Of a stretch of DNA of 64,000 nucleotides, positions 36,901 to 48,480 are shown piece after piece. The notes under the pieces are model-generated. The model was not told the DNA's origin, searched no databases, and was given only the letters and a program-made list of their open reading frames with translations. The position numbers were made by a program, and so were the translations under genes. Positions within the stretch are counted from its first letter, which is position 1. Every line of letters begins with the position of its first letter. This stretch comes from Sipunculus nudus (Eukaryota; Annelida; Sipuncula; Golfingiida; Sipunculidae): contig CM049310.1 of NCBI GenBank assembly GCA_026874595.1, forward strand, positions 67,350,056 to 67,414,055, in the 5' to 3' direction.

Positions 36901-37019
36901 TTTACCAGTCTCTCCACTGCTCTCTGAACTGGGCAGCCTTATTTTTATTCCGCTTTGAGGGCTCCATCTCTGTCCCGTCTGGTGTCTCTTTGACTGTCTG
37001 GTGGTCCTTTGGGTTCCAG

Positions 37020-37450
37020 AACATTGCCACATGATCCTTCATTACAACCTTACTAGGAAGGTTCTTTGCATGTGGATGCATCTGGAATTTCTCCATGATC
37101 TCGATGCTACTGTTTATATTGATGCTTCCTGCGCCAGTTTGGGTGCTCACCTAGACCCCCTCCAAATCTCCAGCCTGTAGGCTCCCACGGAACAACATCC
37201 ACACTTCAGTTTACTATAGCTCCGGCCGTTATTCAGGTGATCGACCACTCATCTGACCTGTTGGCCAATTGTCACATGTTAATCATGATAGACAACGCCA
37301 CGGTTGTTGCTTATATCAACAAACAGGGCGGCACCTTCTCTCAGATGCTTCTCTAGGAGAGATTTGTCTTTTTAGGCATCTCTCTCAGTCTTTGTATCAC
37401 TCATGGCACAACACATTCCGGGCTTCTTGAACATGTTAGCCGATCTCTGT
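37020..37450 (+). pseudogene. DIRS-type RNase H remnant
   Basis: Fragments in shifting frames: VYIDASCASLGAHL (first catalytic Asp block, DASxxGxG type), MLIMIDNATVVAYINKQGGT (TDNxTVVAYINKQGGT block) and AQHIPGFLNMLADL (HIPGxLNxxAD block). These three in order are characteristic of the RNase H domain following DIRS and Ngaro RTs. Stops and frame changes separate them. Confidence 0.72.
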
Positions 37451-37789
37451 CCCGCCGGAAAATCCCTATGTACAACCAATCTCAGTCCCAGCCGGTCTCT
37501 TCTACAGTTAGTTTTTGCTTTGCTAGAAACTCCGGAGATCAATTTATTCGATTCCCAAATTCCTCCTGTGTTAAGTCTGCGATGTGTCTACCTCGGCCAC
37601 GCGTCCTCTTTTGGATGCGAGGTTGCTGGAGTGGGATTGTTGTTTTTTCTACGCCTTTCCCCCTCTCCTCCCTAATACATTGGCATTACACAAACTCTCT
37701 CTGTCCACCCTGCAGTTTTAATCTGCAGCCCTGTGGTTTCCTCTGTACCTCTGTACCAGCCTATGCATTTGGCTCACCTTCTTCACCTC

Positions 37790-37920
37790 TCCCGTAAAAC
37801 GGCTCCTCGCTCTTGCCTTGGCAGGGTGTCATGCTGAGCTCCATGCCCTCATGCCTGATTCCAAATTCATTCAAATGGCTGTGGACAGTTTGTCCACCAT
37901 GCTTCATTTTCCTCCTGATT
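37790..37920 (+). pseudogene. Tyrosine recombinase, N-terminal catalytic part (interrupted)
   Basis: RKTAP in one frame, then after a frameshift LALALAGCHAELHALMPD, a stretch ending STMLHFPPDF at the junction with the inserted element. The block normally reads 'RKTalLLALAtG.R.sElHAL', where the Arg is the first catalytic residue. Here it is His, a change expected from CGT to CAT at a CpG. The catalytic domain resumes at 40337. Confidence 0.65.
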
Positions 37921-40336
37921 TTTAGCGAACCTGTGAGCTTATGCGATGGTGCGGCGTCGTGTGTCGTGCGTTGTGCGTGGTGCGTCGTCTGTACGTTAAC
38001 CATAGCTATCTCAAAAATGGCAGGAGCTAGCATCACCAAATTTTTTGCAAATAATCAGTCATCCAAAAAACTCTATCGGATTTTGTTTATTTTTTTTCTA
38101 ACTGCATTTTCTTAGATTTTATAGGGAAAAAGCTAAAAAAGCTTTAAAAATCTTCTTCTCCGAAACTGTCCAGCCAAATTGTCCAATATTTTACAGAAAT
38201 GATCCCTGGAACAATCTTTCTCAAGTTTGTTCGAATGGTTCCAGTTCGGAGATTTTTGGCCGAGTTACAGGAGGTTGAACTTTGTTAACTGTGCAAAAAA
38301 GCATATTTAATTTTAAATCTCAGAAACGGCTGTAGCTATCATCACCAAATTTAATGCCAATGTTGGTCACATAGGTCATATCTGAAATTGAGGTATTGGG
38401 GGCGCCACCTGCATCGGCCTTCTTTGTACAGGGTCAACAGTGCCTGTATCACACTCAGGGCTACAAAAAACTTCTTCTCTGAAACCATATGGCCAAAATG
38501 TTTAATATCGCACAGATATGATCCTGGGGTAGTGCTTTCTGAAGATTGTTCAAATTGTCTCTTTTCAGTGACTTTTGGCTAAGTTAATCATATGCCATAA
38601 CAGCCATTTAAGCTCAGTGGCTACAAAGATCTCCTTCTCAAAAACCAATGGGCCAAATTCTTAAATCTCGCACATTAATTATCCTCAGATGTTGATAATT
38701 CAAGTTTGTTCAAATGGTTTTGGTTCAGTGCTTTTTGGCTGAGTTATTGGAAGCTGAACTTAGCCAGTTTGCTGTATCTTCCTATATGAGTTATAAACCT
38801 GCGAAATGTTTTTCGACTGATGCCGCTGAAGCCAGTTTGTTAAATATTTTACAAGAATAATCCCTACAATAATTCTTATAATAATTGTCATTAATGGTTC
38901 CACATGAATGATTTTTGGCTGAATTATGGAGATTGAATTGAGTCATTTTACCATACATGTTAGCTGTGTTATGCTATTACATCTAGCCTGGCACAAGTTT
39001 ATCAGCATCTATTACATCATGCCACTTGACATTTAGATTTCAGGTTATCTTTAGTTAATATTGACAAGAAAGTTTTTTTAAAAGCTTTTAAAAAATTTAG
39101 ATTTATGATGTAAGTTATTCATCATGGATATTCAGCTCTCTGTGGCTGTATGAAGACAACTGAACGTGGATTATAAATTATTGGTATCCCTACTCAACTT
39201 AATTCAAGAATTTGTCATCAGTGAGATATATTTGTATTTTAATTTTGCATGAAGTATGCATCTGTAATAATTTTACATATATTCCTGATGTCTTTTTTAT
39301 ATAAAGTCAGCTGAAAAGCATTTTGTATTGGGAAAATTTATTTCAAGTAGGGACCACTTTTGTGTTCAGATGGCAGCACTTGGTTTACCATTGGCAGATT
39401 GCCCGTGCCTTGATGTGGGCCATTAACCAAGATGATGTCAGCTCTATAAATAGTTTTGGCACAGTGCCAGGATTGGAAGAAGTGCAGCCAGGTATAGGTC
39501 AAGAGTTCACTCAGTGCAGTTGCTGCATTCTATTTATAGCTTTGGCAGACTGCTCACTGCATCATATTTGGCTCCAAAGTTCAGCCTGAATCTATTTATA
39601 GCTTTGGCAGTCTGCCAACTGTGTCAGATTATGCAACAGGTCAAGAGTTCACTCAGTGCAGCCAGGTACAGGTCAAAAGTTCACTCAGTCTAGCCAGGTG
39701 CAGGTCAAGAGTTTACTCAGTGCAGTAGCTTGAGGCAGCAATTTGTCACAGGTCACTTGGGGGCAACTGCATTACTCACCTAAACCTTGTCAGCCCAGTG
39801 CATCAAACTTTTGGGAAGTTTGATGTATTGGACTGATATTTTGACCTTTCTGTGTGTCTTTGATGGTATTCTCATTTACAAGACAGGTGGTGCCACGTAC
39901 ATTGACTTTTGCACAGTGTATGTGCCTGTTTATTTCTACAGAAGAATTGGATATATCAGCCTGAAATTGGGCATATTTATACATATGGAATAGCTTTGTT
40001 GTATACAAGACAGGTGGTGCCACCTACAATTTTTTGCACAATGTGTGTCCCTGCTTATTTCTCAGGAGGGGTTTGATATATCAGTCTGAAAATTGGCATG
40101 TGTATATCTCTGATAGCTTCATTGTATACAAGACTGGTGGTGCCAGCTACAATCATTTTTGTGTTGTGTGCATCCATGCCAGAATTTCAGCAGTGATGTT
40201 TGTGTAATTGTTTCTTATTCAAAATGTTTAGTACTTGCATTGTTCATATACATGAAAAGTAATGGTCCAGCATTGAAGCATTATACCTGGTGTAGTTCCC
40301 AATGCACAGGTTTGCATTAGGCCTGTAGGCCTTGTT
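37921..40336 (+). mobile_element. TTGTT-ended element, family F copy 1, splitting the DIRS recombinase
   Basis: Starts TTTAGCGAACCTGTGAGCTT and ends GCATTAGGCCTGTAGGCC + TTGTT, where AGGCC-TGTA-GGCCT is a hairpin. A second copy at 46377-47956 has the same ends and colinear blocks, so the borders are solid. The interior includes AAAAAGCTAAAAA, TTTTTGGCYGAGTTA reiterations (38240-38930), CAGGTCAAGAGTTCACTCAG reiterations (39490-39720) and three units with CAGGTGGTGCCACC (39870-40150). No protein is encoded. The hairpin plus T-rich end resembles Helentron-type non-autonomous elements, by architecture only. Confidence 0.72.
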
Positions 40337-40757
40337 ACTGTTAAAATCAAGATTTTGGTGTCCCTGCTGTTTCATGGCATATTGATCTTGTTTGGTGCCA
40401 CAAACTGTATGGTTTATGCCCTGCAATAATATCTCAAGGCAACAAATACAATTAGGGGTCGAAAGAATTTATATAATTCATCAAAATTGGGTGTCTCATC
40501 GAAGATATTAGTCCCATTACTATCAGTAAATGGATGCAAGACACCATAAAACTTGCTCATGATCACTTCCACAAGGAAGACCTTTCTTCCTTCCATGTCA
40601 AGGCTCACAAAGTACGAGCTATTGCTGTGTCTTTTGCACGACTTTCGGGTGTATCTGTCTCACAATTGGTCAAGAAAGGCATCTTTTCATCCTACTGTCT
40701 TTGTGATATGTGTCTCCAAGACTCCAGCCTCCATGTGGCTGGCTGTGGCTACAAGTG
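40337..40757 (+). pseudogene. Tyrosine recombinase, C-terminal catalytic part
   Basis: After decayed sequence (ALQ-stop-YLKATNTIRGRKN), a clean frame reads DISPITISKWMQDTIKLAHD, then VKAHKVRAIAVSFARLSGVS and IFSSYCLCDMCLQDSSLH, ending TGA at 40758. The H-x-x-R box is intact (HKVR). The nucleophile block, normally S-F-Y-L-x-D, reads S-Y-C-L-C-D, so the catalytic Tyr is Cys. It matches the C-terminus of DIRS-type recombinases and continues the fragment ending at 37920. Confidence 0.78.
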
Positions 40758-41395
40758 AGGTGGTCCAATTCTAACCTCCCTCCACCTTGCCTTACACCTG
40801 ACGGTAGGAGGTGACTTTAAGTTGCCCTAATACCATTTTTACTTGTCCCAGGCAAGCGGTTAACCATTAATGTCGAGCCCTGAAATGCACATTTTCCTGT
40901 GATATCTTACAGGTCATTTACAGGTCATTCATAATTACAGGTCATTTTTAACAAAGTATCATTTGTCAATTTAAAAAAAAATTTAAATTTAGAAAGAAGG
41001 AAAGAAAATATATATATATAATGCCTGGAGATATTGTATATGTTTGAAGGTAATGTAATTGTTACATATTGCCAGGCAAGATATATCTGTTTTTTTGTAG
41101 AAATTACAGTTTTGTTTTAAATTTTAAAATCTTTAGACCAAGATCATATAAATATGATAAAATAGAAGATATTGTTGGGATCCCAAATATGGAAATCATT
41201 GGGGCTAAAATTCATTTAATATGTATTTTGAAGCTGTCCATGATTGAACGAAGGTAGTTTGATGATACTTAAACCTTTTGCCCATTAGGTTTGGGCCAGA
41301 CTTTGGCTCTGATTTTGGACCTTATGGAAAATAGCTTGAAAAAACTTAGATAATTTTGTTTAATATCATTAGCAATTTATTTACTGTGTCCATGT
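40758..41395. other. 3' flank of the DIRS remnant and intron sequence
   Basis: Contains CTCCCTCCACCTTGCCTTAC and the reiterated TTACAGGTCATT phrase at 40905-40945. No gene. Confidence 0.45.
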
Positions 41396-41397
41396 GA

Positions 41398-42125
41398 TAT
41401 CTTTACCTCTGCCTTTGTGATACTTTTACATATGTCCTTGTGATATCTTTACTTGTGCCTTTGTGATATCTTTTTCTGTGTCTTTGTGAAATCATTACAT
41501 GTGTCCTTGTGATATCTTTACCTCTGCCTTTGTGATATCTTTAAATATGTCCTTGTGATATCTTTACCTCTGCCTTTGTGATATCTTTACCTGTGTCTTT
41601 TGTGATATCTTTACATGTGTACTTGTGATATCTTTACCTGTGCCTTTGTGATATCTTTACCTGTGCCTTTGTGATATCTTTACCTCTGCCTTTGTGATAT
41701 CTTTACATATGTCCTTGTGATATCTTTACCTCTGCCTTTTGTGATAACGTTACCTCTGCCTTTGTGATATCTTTACATGTGTACTTGTGATATCTTTACC
41801 TGTGCCTTTGTGATATCTTTACCTCTGCCTTTGTGATATCTTTACATATGTCCTTGTGATATCTTTACCTCTGCCTTTTGTGATAACGTTACCTCTGCCT
41901 TTGTGATATCTTTACCTGTGTCTTTGTGATATCTTTACATGTGTCCTTGTGATATCTTTACCTGTGCCTTTGTGATATCTTTACCTCTGCCTTTGTGATA
42001 TCTTTACATATGTCCTTGTGATATCTTTACCTCTGCCTTTTGTGATAACGTTACCTCTGCCTTTGTGATATCTTTACTCGTGCCTTTGTGGTATCTTTAC
42101 CTGTGTCCTTGTGATATCTTTAGGT
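41398..42125. repeat. 23-bp minisatellite with higher-order structure
   Basis: About 30 units of CTTTGTGATATCTTTACCTG or close variants (ACATATGTCCTTGTGATATC, CTTTTGTGATAACGTTACC). A longer block containing TATGTCCTTGTGATATC, CTCTGCCTTTTGTG, ATAACGTTACC recurs at about 41705, 41845 and 42006, so units have been duplicated in groups. It ends about 100 bp before the acceptor of WDR31 exon 42225-42292. Confidence 0.93.
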
Positions 42126-42224
42126 ATACCTTGGTGTACCTTTATGATGACATTGCCTGTATGTAGTCACCATCTTCATATAAATGAATTCATGATATGC
42201 ATGAATGAATCATTTTCATTACAG

Positions 42225-42292
42225 ATCACTCATGTAAAATGGGCAGATGGCAGTGATGTGATCGCACAAACTGGAGAAGATAAAGAACTGAA
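42225..42292 (+). CDS. WDR31: WDR31 coding exon 5 of those visible
   Basis: 68 nt, phase 0 in and phase 2 out, with TTACAG before and GTAAGT after. It encodes ITHVKWADGSDVIAQTGEDK plus EL and two bases of the next codon, aligning with human [22 protein letters not shown]. The acceptor lies about 100 bp after a 0.7-kb minisatellite, so the upstream intron end is compact and repeat-bounded. Confidence 0.87.
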
Positions 42293-42384
42293 GTAAGTTG
42301 TCAACACATAGGCAGAGAAACATGATGAAGAAGTTCATGTATAGTTTCTTTAGTGAACTAGTGCAGTGAATAGTAGGGCACACT

Positions 42385-42700
42385 TTTAGCTCAGCTAGCT
42401 GTAGGTTATCTGAGATTATTTTATCACACATTGTCCATCGTCCATCTGGTCATCTGGTTTTAATTTAACAAAGCACAGATTGTTATGCTTGGACCTAGAA
42501 ACATCAAACTTTTCATCCCTTGAGGTCCTTAAAAATTCCCCTGGAAATATGAAGTTAGGTCACTGCAAACTATATTCCCTGTGTTAGGTGGATTGTTTGC
42601 ACACCCCAGAATAATTAAAACTTTTATACAAAAGCTCTAGTATCTCAATAATCAAGGCCTACTCTCTCGTTCGATCAGGAATCAATTGTAATCATAACGT
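42385..42700 (+). mobile_element. Family G 5' fragment
   Basis: TTTAGCTCAGCTAGCTGTAG followed by GGTTATCTGAG and CATTGTCCATCGTCCATCTGG matches the heads at 48167, 48481 and 53928. AGCTCTAGTATCTCAATAA and TTCGATCAGGAATC match 48730-48815. The 3' end is not found. Confidence 0.6.
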
Positions 42701-45700
42701 GTGTTATATTTCATCTTATATTATTTATATAATTGTGGTCAGAGAGATTTGTACAACAACAGTGAAGGTAGACTGAAGTCTTAGTTTGAGAGATGCACAA
42801 AACACGTCAGGAGCAAAACCCTAAAAAACACATACACAAGTATTTTAGCTACATGGCATTACATCATATGCTCATTATTATACATGATGTATGTAGACAT
42901 GTGAGCCATAGTCTTAACGACCCAGCTTCTCAACTAAACATTCTCTGCTCACATCATCATATATTACTGTCATCACTTTACTTGATCTCCATATGAAAAT
43001 AATATCAGAAACAGATTAATCAGTCATGGCATTATCTAGAAAATTCAGCTACTTCTGACACCAGTAGCTCCACAAGCATGGCAATGCTCACACTGTAACA
43101 TCAGATCGTATTATACAGTTAACTCTGTACTACTCAAAGCATAAGATACTCTAAATGTCACATAATTTATATAAGACTAAGTATCACATGCTTTAAGCAC
43201 CAGGTAAATCATTTATAAACTTGATTTTTGGTACTCTGTGATAAGTATATATCTTAACACACTATACAAGGCGGTCAAGTGTTACTTCATAAGTTGGTTA
43301 CAGCTGAAACTTGCAACAGTCGCAAATACTGAAATTCTACACAACTAAGTTACCGAAATATATATATGAGTATCTTAGGTAAAGTATCTTAGAAAAATCC
43401 ACAAAGATGTAACCTGTGCCTACTAACTCTCACTAACTGTTCCAAAATGATGTTAAATAAATAAAGGATGCAAATAATAGAAATATTATTAACAGACAAG
43501 TAAAGGTTAAGTTCTGTATACCGTTCACATGAAATTAATGTTTCTCCCAAATACAACTTTCCCATAGTTAAAGTTTTCCATCTTACTTGCCGAGCTTAAA
43601 CAAATAAGAATACTACAAGCTAACCTGGTCAAGTATTATTTATATCTCAACACTGACAACTATACGTTCACAGTAGTTATGAATATCTCAGCATAGACCA
43701 AAGCCTCCCTTAGTATCATTATCAAACATATTATTACCATAAGAAAATGACCAAGAAATCATAAAATGACCTTAAAAGCTTCTCTTGAAAATTTAAATAA
43801 TGGTCCCTCAGCAATGCGACATCTTGTTATCACATAGGCACAAAGGCTAAGTTTATCAACTCCATTTTCAAGAATACAACTATAATCTGCTCTAAATAAC
43901 ATACCAGTCGTTTTACCCATCAATCTTCTTCTACCAGGGAACCCTTAAACACCAGAAAGGCAGATAAAGTGATGATCTCGAGCTAAATTCTGATATTCAA
44001 CAACCTGTTCACTATGGTTCTCCCATACCCTGACGATTACAACCTGTAGTCTTGTAACCCCGTTTTATTACAAATAAGGGGTATTCAGTATATTGGTGTG
44101 TCACTAGATGGCAGCACTGGATTGATTCTAAGAGGATAAATCTGTGACATCCTAACGATGTAACATAATCTGGTAAACCAAGTATTTGAAATATTGGTCA
44201 TCATTATGCATCTTAAACGTTAATATGGAAACGGGTGTGGCAATCTGATTAGCCGCTTTGTTCAGATATGTTGCCCTTTTGACTACTGTTTCATAATTTT
44301 CAAGTGCATTACCAGTAGTATGCATTCTGGGGAAATCCTTTTTGAATATACCAGTGTTCCACACATGCGCCAGCAGCATTTTCTCTAAATAGTAAACAAG
44401 CACATGCGAACACAAAGGGATCCTCATCAGAAGACATCATCGCAGTAAGTACTTGTAATCTCTCATGTTTGTCCAGTTTCTCGTATCAACGCTTACTCTT
44501 GTTACGTTCATTAATACTGTTTTTAAGTACCAGTGACGTGAATCATCCATAATATCCCCCCTCCCTGTTTATATTGAATGAAAGTGTTTCTCTGTTTGAC
44601 AGCTTGCATGAAATTGTCTCATGTGCAAAACAACATAGCCTAAGGCCATATTCTTATTATTGAAATCAGTGTGTCATTGCATTTGAAAAACCCATAAATA
44701 TATACTACACCTTCTATATCTGCAGTAAATTACAAGATGAAAGTTAATGGACTTCATTATAGGGCTTCTATACTAGACTATTATTGTAAGTAATAATGCA
44801 TACAGAAGACGATTCTGCAATGGAGTACGTTTTGTCTAAGACAATATATAACAGTTTTTTTTCTATGGATAAAGATTGTTTGAAGAATATAAACCACTTA
44901 GATAATTCCTGAGTTAGTCTTGTATTTAATGCCCCAGAGTTGTTTCAATGGTTCCCTGCTTTAATCCAACAATTTTCAAAATTTAAAACTAATGAGTTTA
45001 AAAATAACTTGTATCAACAGGAGATAATGTGTTGGTACAGTTATCAGATTCGGTACACGCACAATTATTTCAAGTGCTAATTATATTTATTTATATAAAA
45101 TTTTGCAGATTCACATATTGTTTTTCAGGCAGAATATAAAGAAATAAAGTAAGAAATCTGACTGATTTCATCTGTCTTGGTCACACTTATAGAGATTGTA
45201 ATTCTTATAACACAAGTGAACTGTGCAGTTTAACGGATACAGTAAGTCTCTAAAAGTATATCATAAACACTAAATATTTCCAACATTTTAGGCAGTATCA
45301 GAAACAGAGAGTACCCCCCCCCCCCCCTTCTCCAACAAGACCAAAGAGGGGCCTGGCGGTGATGCACACAAGAAATAGGGGGGGGGGGGGTGATACACTA
45401 CAGAAAAGAAGGGAGGAGGGTGAAGAAAATATAAAGTTATCTAGTTTTATATGTTTTATAGATGAGAGGTCAGGCAAGTAATATCTGGCTTTTATTTGCC
45501 CTCCATGAATATTTACCTGTCATCCTAAAATACATAACAATTGCCATAAACACACAATGTTTTACCTAACAGTTTTGCTTTTATTTAATATCAGACCGTA
45601 AACATGTTTTAATGTATATTAAGCTTGTACAGTGTTTACAAACCAATGAAACTACTTTGTTAAATGGGACAATTAACAATTTTGTGGTTATTTTTAAATA

Positions 45701-46376
45701 ACAGTTTTCATGGTTTTGTTAAAATCCTCATTCCCTGTCACTGACCTGTAAAACAATATTTTATATACTTTTACTTGCAAGTAGCCCTGAATATGTGAAT
45801 GAATATATTTATAGAACAGCCTTTCTTTTCACCTATATTATGTTACCAAAGTTTATTGTCAATAGGATCTCCTGAAGGCAATGAAACAGGAGCAGCTGCT
45901 AGAATTTGTTCACTGCCAGTGGTGGAGCAGTTTCCTGGGATGGTACTGGACCTGTTGTCTCACCATCCTGAGGCAGCACCAGAGACTGGGTACAACCCAA
46001 TCCAGATTGGTGGGTCTGTAATTATTGCAGACAAATGCCCACAGAAATGGAAAGACTGTGTTGCCATTTCAGACAGGACTGTTTAGCTTTCCGACCAGTA
46101 AGTTAGATCATTTGTCAGGACTACATAAAGTGAATTATGTGTGTATGCACAAGAAAATGTTCACTGTGTTCTATCTTTGTCTCCCTGCAATTTAAAACTA
46201 AGATTTGCAAGTACAGTACATTTTACAGATTGATAATGCTTTTAATGAAAGTTTGTTACTCTTTTATTTTCCAAAACATGATCCAATGTACTCAAACTTA
46301 TAAAACTGAACTACTGTGTAATAAAGCTGTTTGAGACTAAATCATATTAGGTTCATGTTCTTGCTGTATTGCATTT
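42701..46376. other. Long intron stretch without recognised gene
   Basis: AT-rich sequence with a poly-C tract (45315-45328) and a poly-G tract (about 45380). 44102-44114 (CACTAGATGGCAG) is a good CTCF-like core. A 91-codon minus frame at 44152-44427 has no recognised motif. The ORF at 45799-46086 is listed separately. Confidence 0.45.
45799..46086 (+). pseudogene. Unassigned ORF, possibly retroelement-derived
   Basis: A 95-codon frame contains YNPIQIGGSVIIADKCPQKW and ends SDRTV. The overlapping frame reads LLEFVHCQWWSSFLGWYW. 'W...fW.rw...YL ... N.qiGdvVli.d....W' is the usual layout of the integrase C-terminus of BEL/Pao-type elements, and both halves could be one frameshifted copy. The match is loose and I did not find the integrase core nearby. 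It could equally be a chance frame. Confidence 0.25.
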
Positions 46377-47956
46377 TTTAGTGAACCTGTGAGCTTATGC
46401 AGTGGTGCAGCATCATCCGTCTGATGTCGGTACTTCAACACGTTCTAACCAAAAAACGGCAAAAGCTAGCATCATCAAATATTTATGCAAAAAAATCAGT
46501 CATCTAAAAAACTATTGGCTTTTGCATATTTTTTTACTATCTGCATTAACTTAGATTTTATAGGGAAAAAGCTAAAAATAATCTTCTTCTTCTCTGAAAT
46601 TTTATTGCCAAATTGTTCAATTTTTCACAGAAATAATCATTTGGCCAATTAAAGACACTAACATAACAATCTTAGAAATGACTTGAAGTATATCATCACC
46701 AAGTTTTGTGCAAAAGTTGGTCACATGACTCATATTTGAAATTGAGGTTTTTGTGGTGCCACCTACATCAACCAGGTTATTAAGGGCAAAAACTTCTTAA
46801 TTTTAGCCTCTTTCTTAATGGTTTAATCTATCACAGACATTACTGTAGGGTAGTGTTCTCTCTCAGTTGTATTCAAAAAGATTATGTTAATTGATTTTTG
46901 GTAGAGTCATAAAAAGCTGAATTTGGTCTTGTGGCCAAAAATAATTGGTGTCTATATCCAGCATATGTGTAAGATAAAATCTATGTATGAAAATATATTT
47001 GTATTTTGATTTTGTTTTCAGTGGCATCTGTCATTATTTTAAACATTTTGATAAAAAATCTTATGAATATGCAACTTGATAAAAGCATTGTAGCCAAAGT
47101 CTTTCAGTATGTGTTAACAGATTTGGCAACATGCCAAAATTTGTCTATCTATAAATTGCTTGAGAGGCTGTCATCTATTTCAGGTTTGCCAACAGGCCAA
47201 ATTTCAGTCTGCATCTATTTATAGGTTTTGCAGATATTGCAGCAGGTCAAGAGTTAACTCAGTGCAGCCAGGTACAGGTCAAATATTCACACAGTGCAGT
47301 AGCTGCAGCTGGCAATTTGCTTCGTTTGACTTGGAGCAATTGCCTGCCTCAGCTGAGCTTGGTCAGCCCAGTGCACTGGACTCCAGAGAAGTTTGATGTA
47401 TCAGCCTGAAATTTTGGCATGTCCAAACATCTTCAATTGCTTTCTCATACACAAGACTGGTGGTGCAACCTACAATAATTATGTATGTCCGTGCTTATTT
47501 CTCAGGAGTGATTTACCATTTCAGCCTTAAATTGTGCATGTTGATCCATACATCTAAAATAGTTTTGTTGTATACAAGACTTGTGGCACCACCTACAATT
47601 GTTGATGGGTTTCATGCGTCTGTGCACATAGCACAGCAGTGGTTTGAAGTATCTGCCTGAAATTTTTGCATGTCCATACATCTTTGATGGCTTTCTCATA
47701 CACATACTGGTGGTGCCATCTTCAATCATTTTTGGGTTGTGTGCATCCATGCCATTATTTCAGGAGGGACATTTTTGTAATTGGTGCTAGTACTCAGGTT
47801 TAAAATGTATAGTACTTGCATTGTACATATACATGGCACACATGTACTTGAAGGTAAGCAAGTACTTTTCAAATAATGGTCAACATTTTATCCTGGAAGC
47901 ATTATACCTGATGTGATCCCATTGCACAGGTTCGCATTAGGCTTGTAGGCCTTGTT
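46377..47956 (+). mobile_element. TTGTT-ended element, family F copy 2
   Basis: Starts TTTAGTGAACCTGTGAGCTT and ends CGCATTAGGCTTGTAGGCC + TTGTT. It is colinear with but shorter than the copy at 37921 (1580 versus 2416 bp), mainly through fewer internal reiterations. It carries GTGGTGCCACCTACATC (46755), GCAGCCAGGTACAGGTCAA (47262) and three GGTGGTGCMACC units (47458-47720). Confidence 0.72.
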
Positions 47957-48480
47957 TGTATTTGAGAAGTAGGTGTGCTTTGGTAACCTTTTGTAAACCT
48001 AGTGTGAAACTTGAAATTCAATATTCATAAATATGTACAACATATCACACAAGATTAGAACAAATGGTATCTGCCACATGGTTTTCTTATATGTACACAA
48101 CTGAATCACTTAAATTGATAATAAAACATACTGTTCTCCCATCACAGATTGGTCATGATTCACTTTCTTAGCTCAGCTGACTTAATTAATTATACTATAA
48201 GTCATCTGAGCTTTAGCAATGGTCCTTTGTCCCTTAGCTGTCCGTCTGTCTGTTTGTCCATCAGTCACTCTGTCCGTTAAACTGGCACATTTTGAAACTG
48301 TTGGACCATATGAATCCAAAATTTGGCATACAGTTCAATGTCCCCAAAATCTCCTACCATAGCAAAAATTGGGTCACTAAAACTTCTTTCCTTCGAGATA
48401 TTAAGGAAAACCCTCAATTTTCCATTAAAACCCATTGTCACACTTCAAGACTGCCTAATATCAAAACCACTGATCTGTTT

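Larger units (their letters stand above)
34231..37920 (+). mobile_element. DIRS-type retrotransposon remnant, 5' part
   Basis: The order on the + strand is a Cys/His-rich N-terminus (34231-34401), a gag-like region to about 36125, reverse transcriptase (36344-36900), RNase H (about 37020-37450), a linker, and the start of a tyrosine recombinase (37790-37920). The rest lies at 40337-40760 beyond an inserted element. RT/RNase H followed by a tyrosine recombinase instead of an integrase defines the DIRS order. Many stops and frameshifts show it is dead. Its own termini were not located. Confidence 0.8.

Noticed and set aside
37761-38039. 92-codon minus-strand frame
   Set aside because: It spans the junction between the DIRS remnant and the inserted family F element, so it cannot be an old gene.
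41398-42125. Coding tandem-repeat protein
   Set aside because: The 23-bp unit is not a multiple of three and frames are closed by stops; it is intronic.
45799-46086. Confident assignment to a BEL/Pao integrase
   Set aside because: Only a loose pattern in two frames and no catalytic core nearby; kept as an unassigned low-confidence entry.
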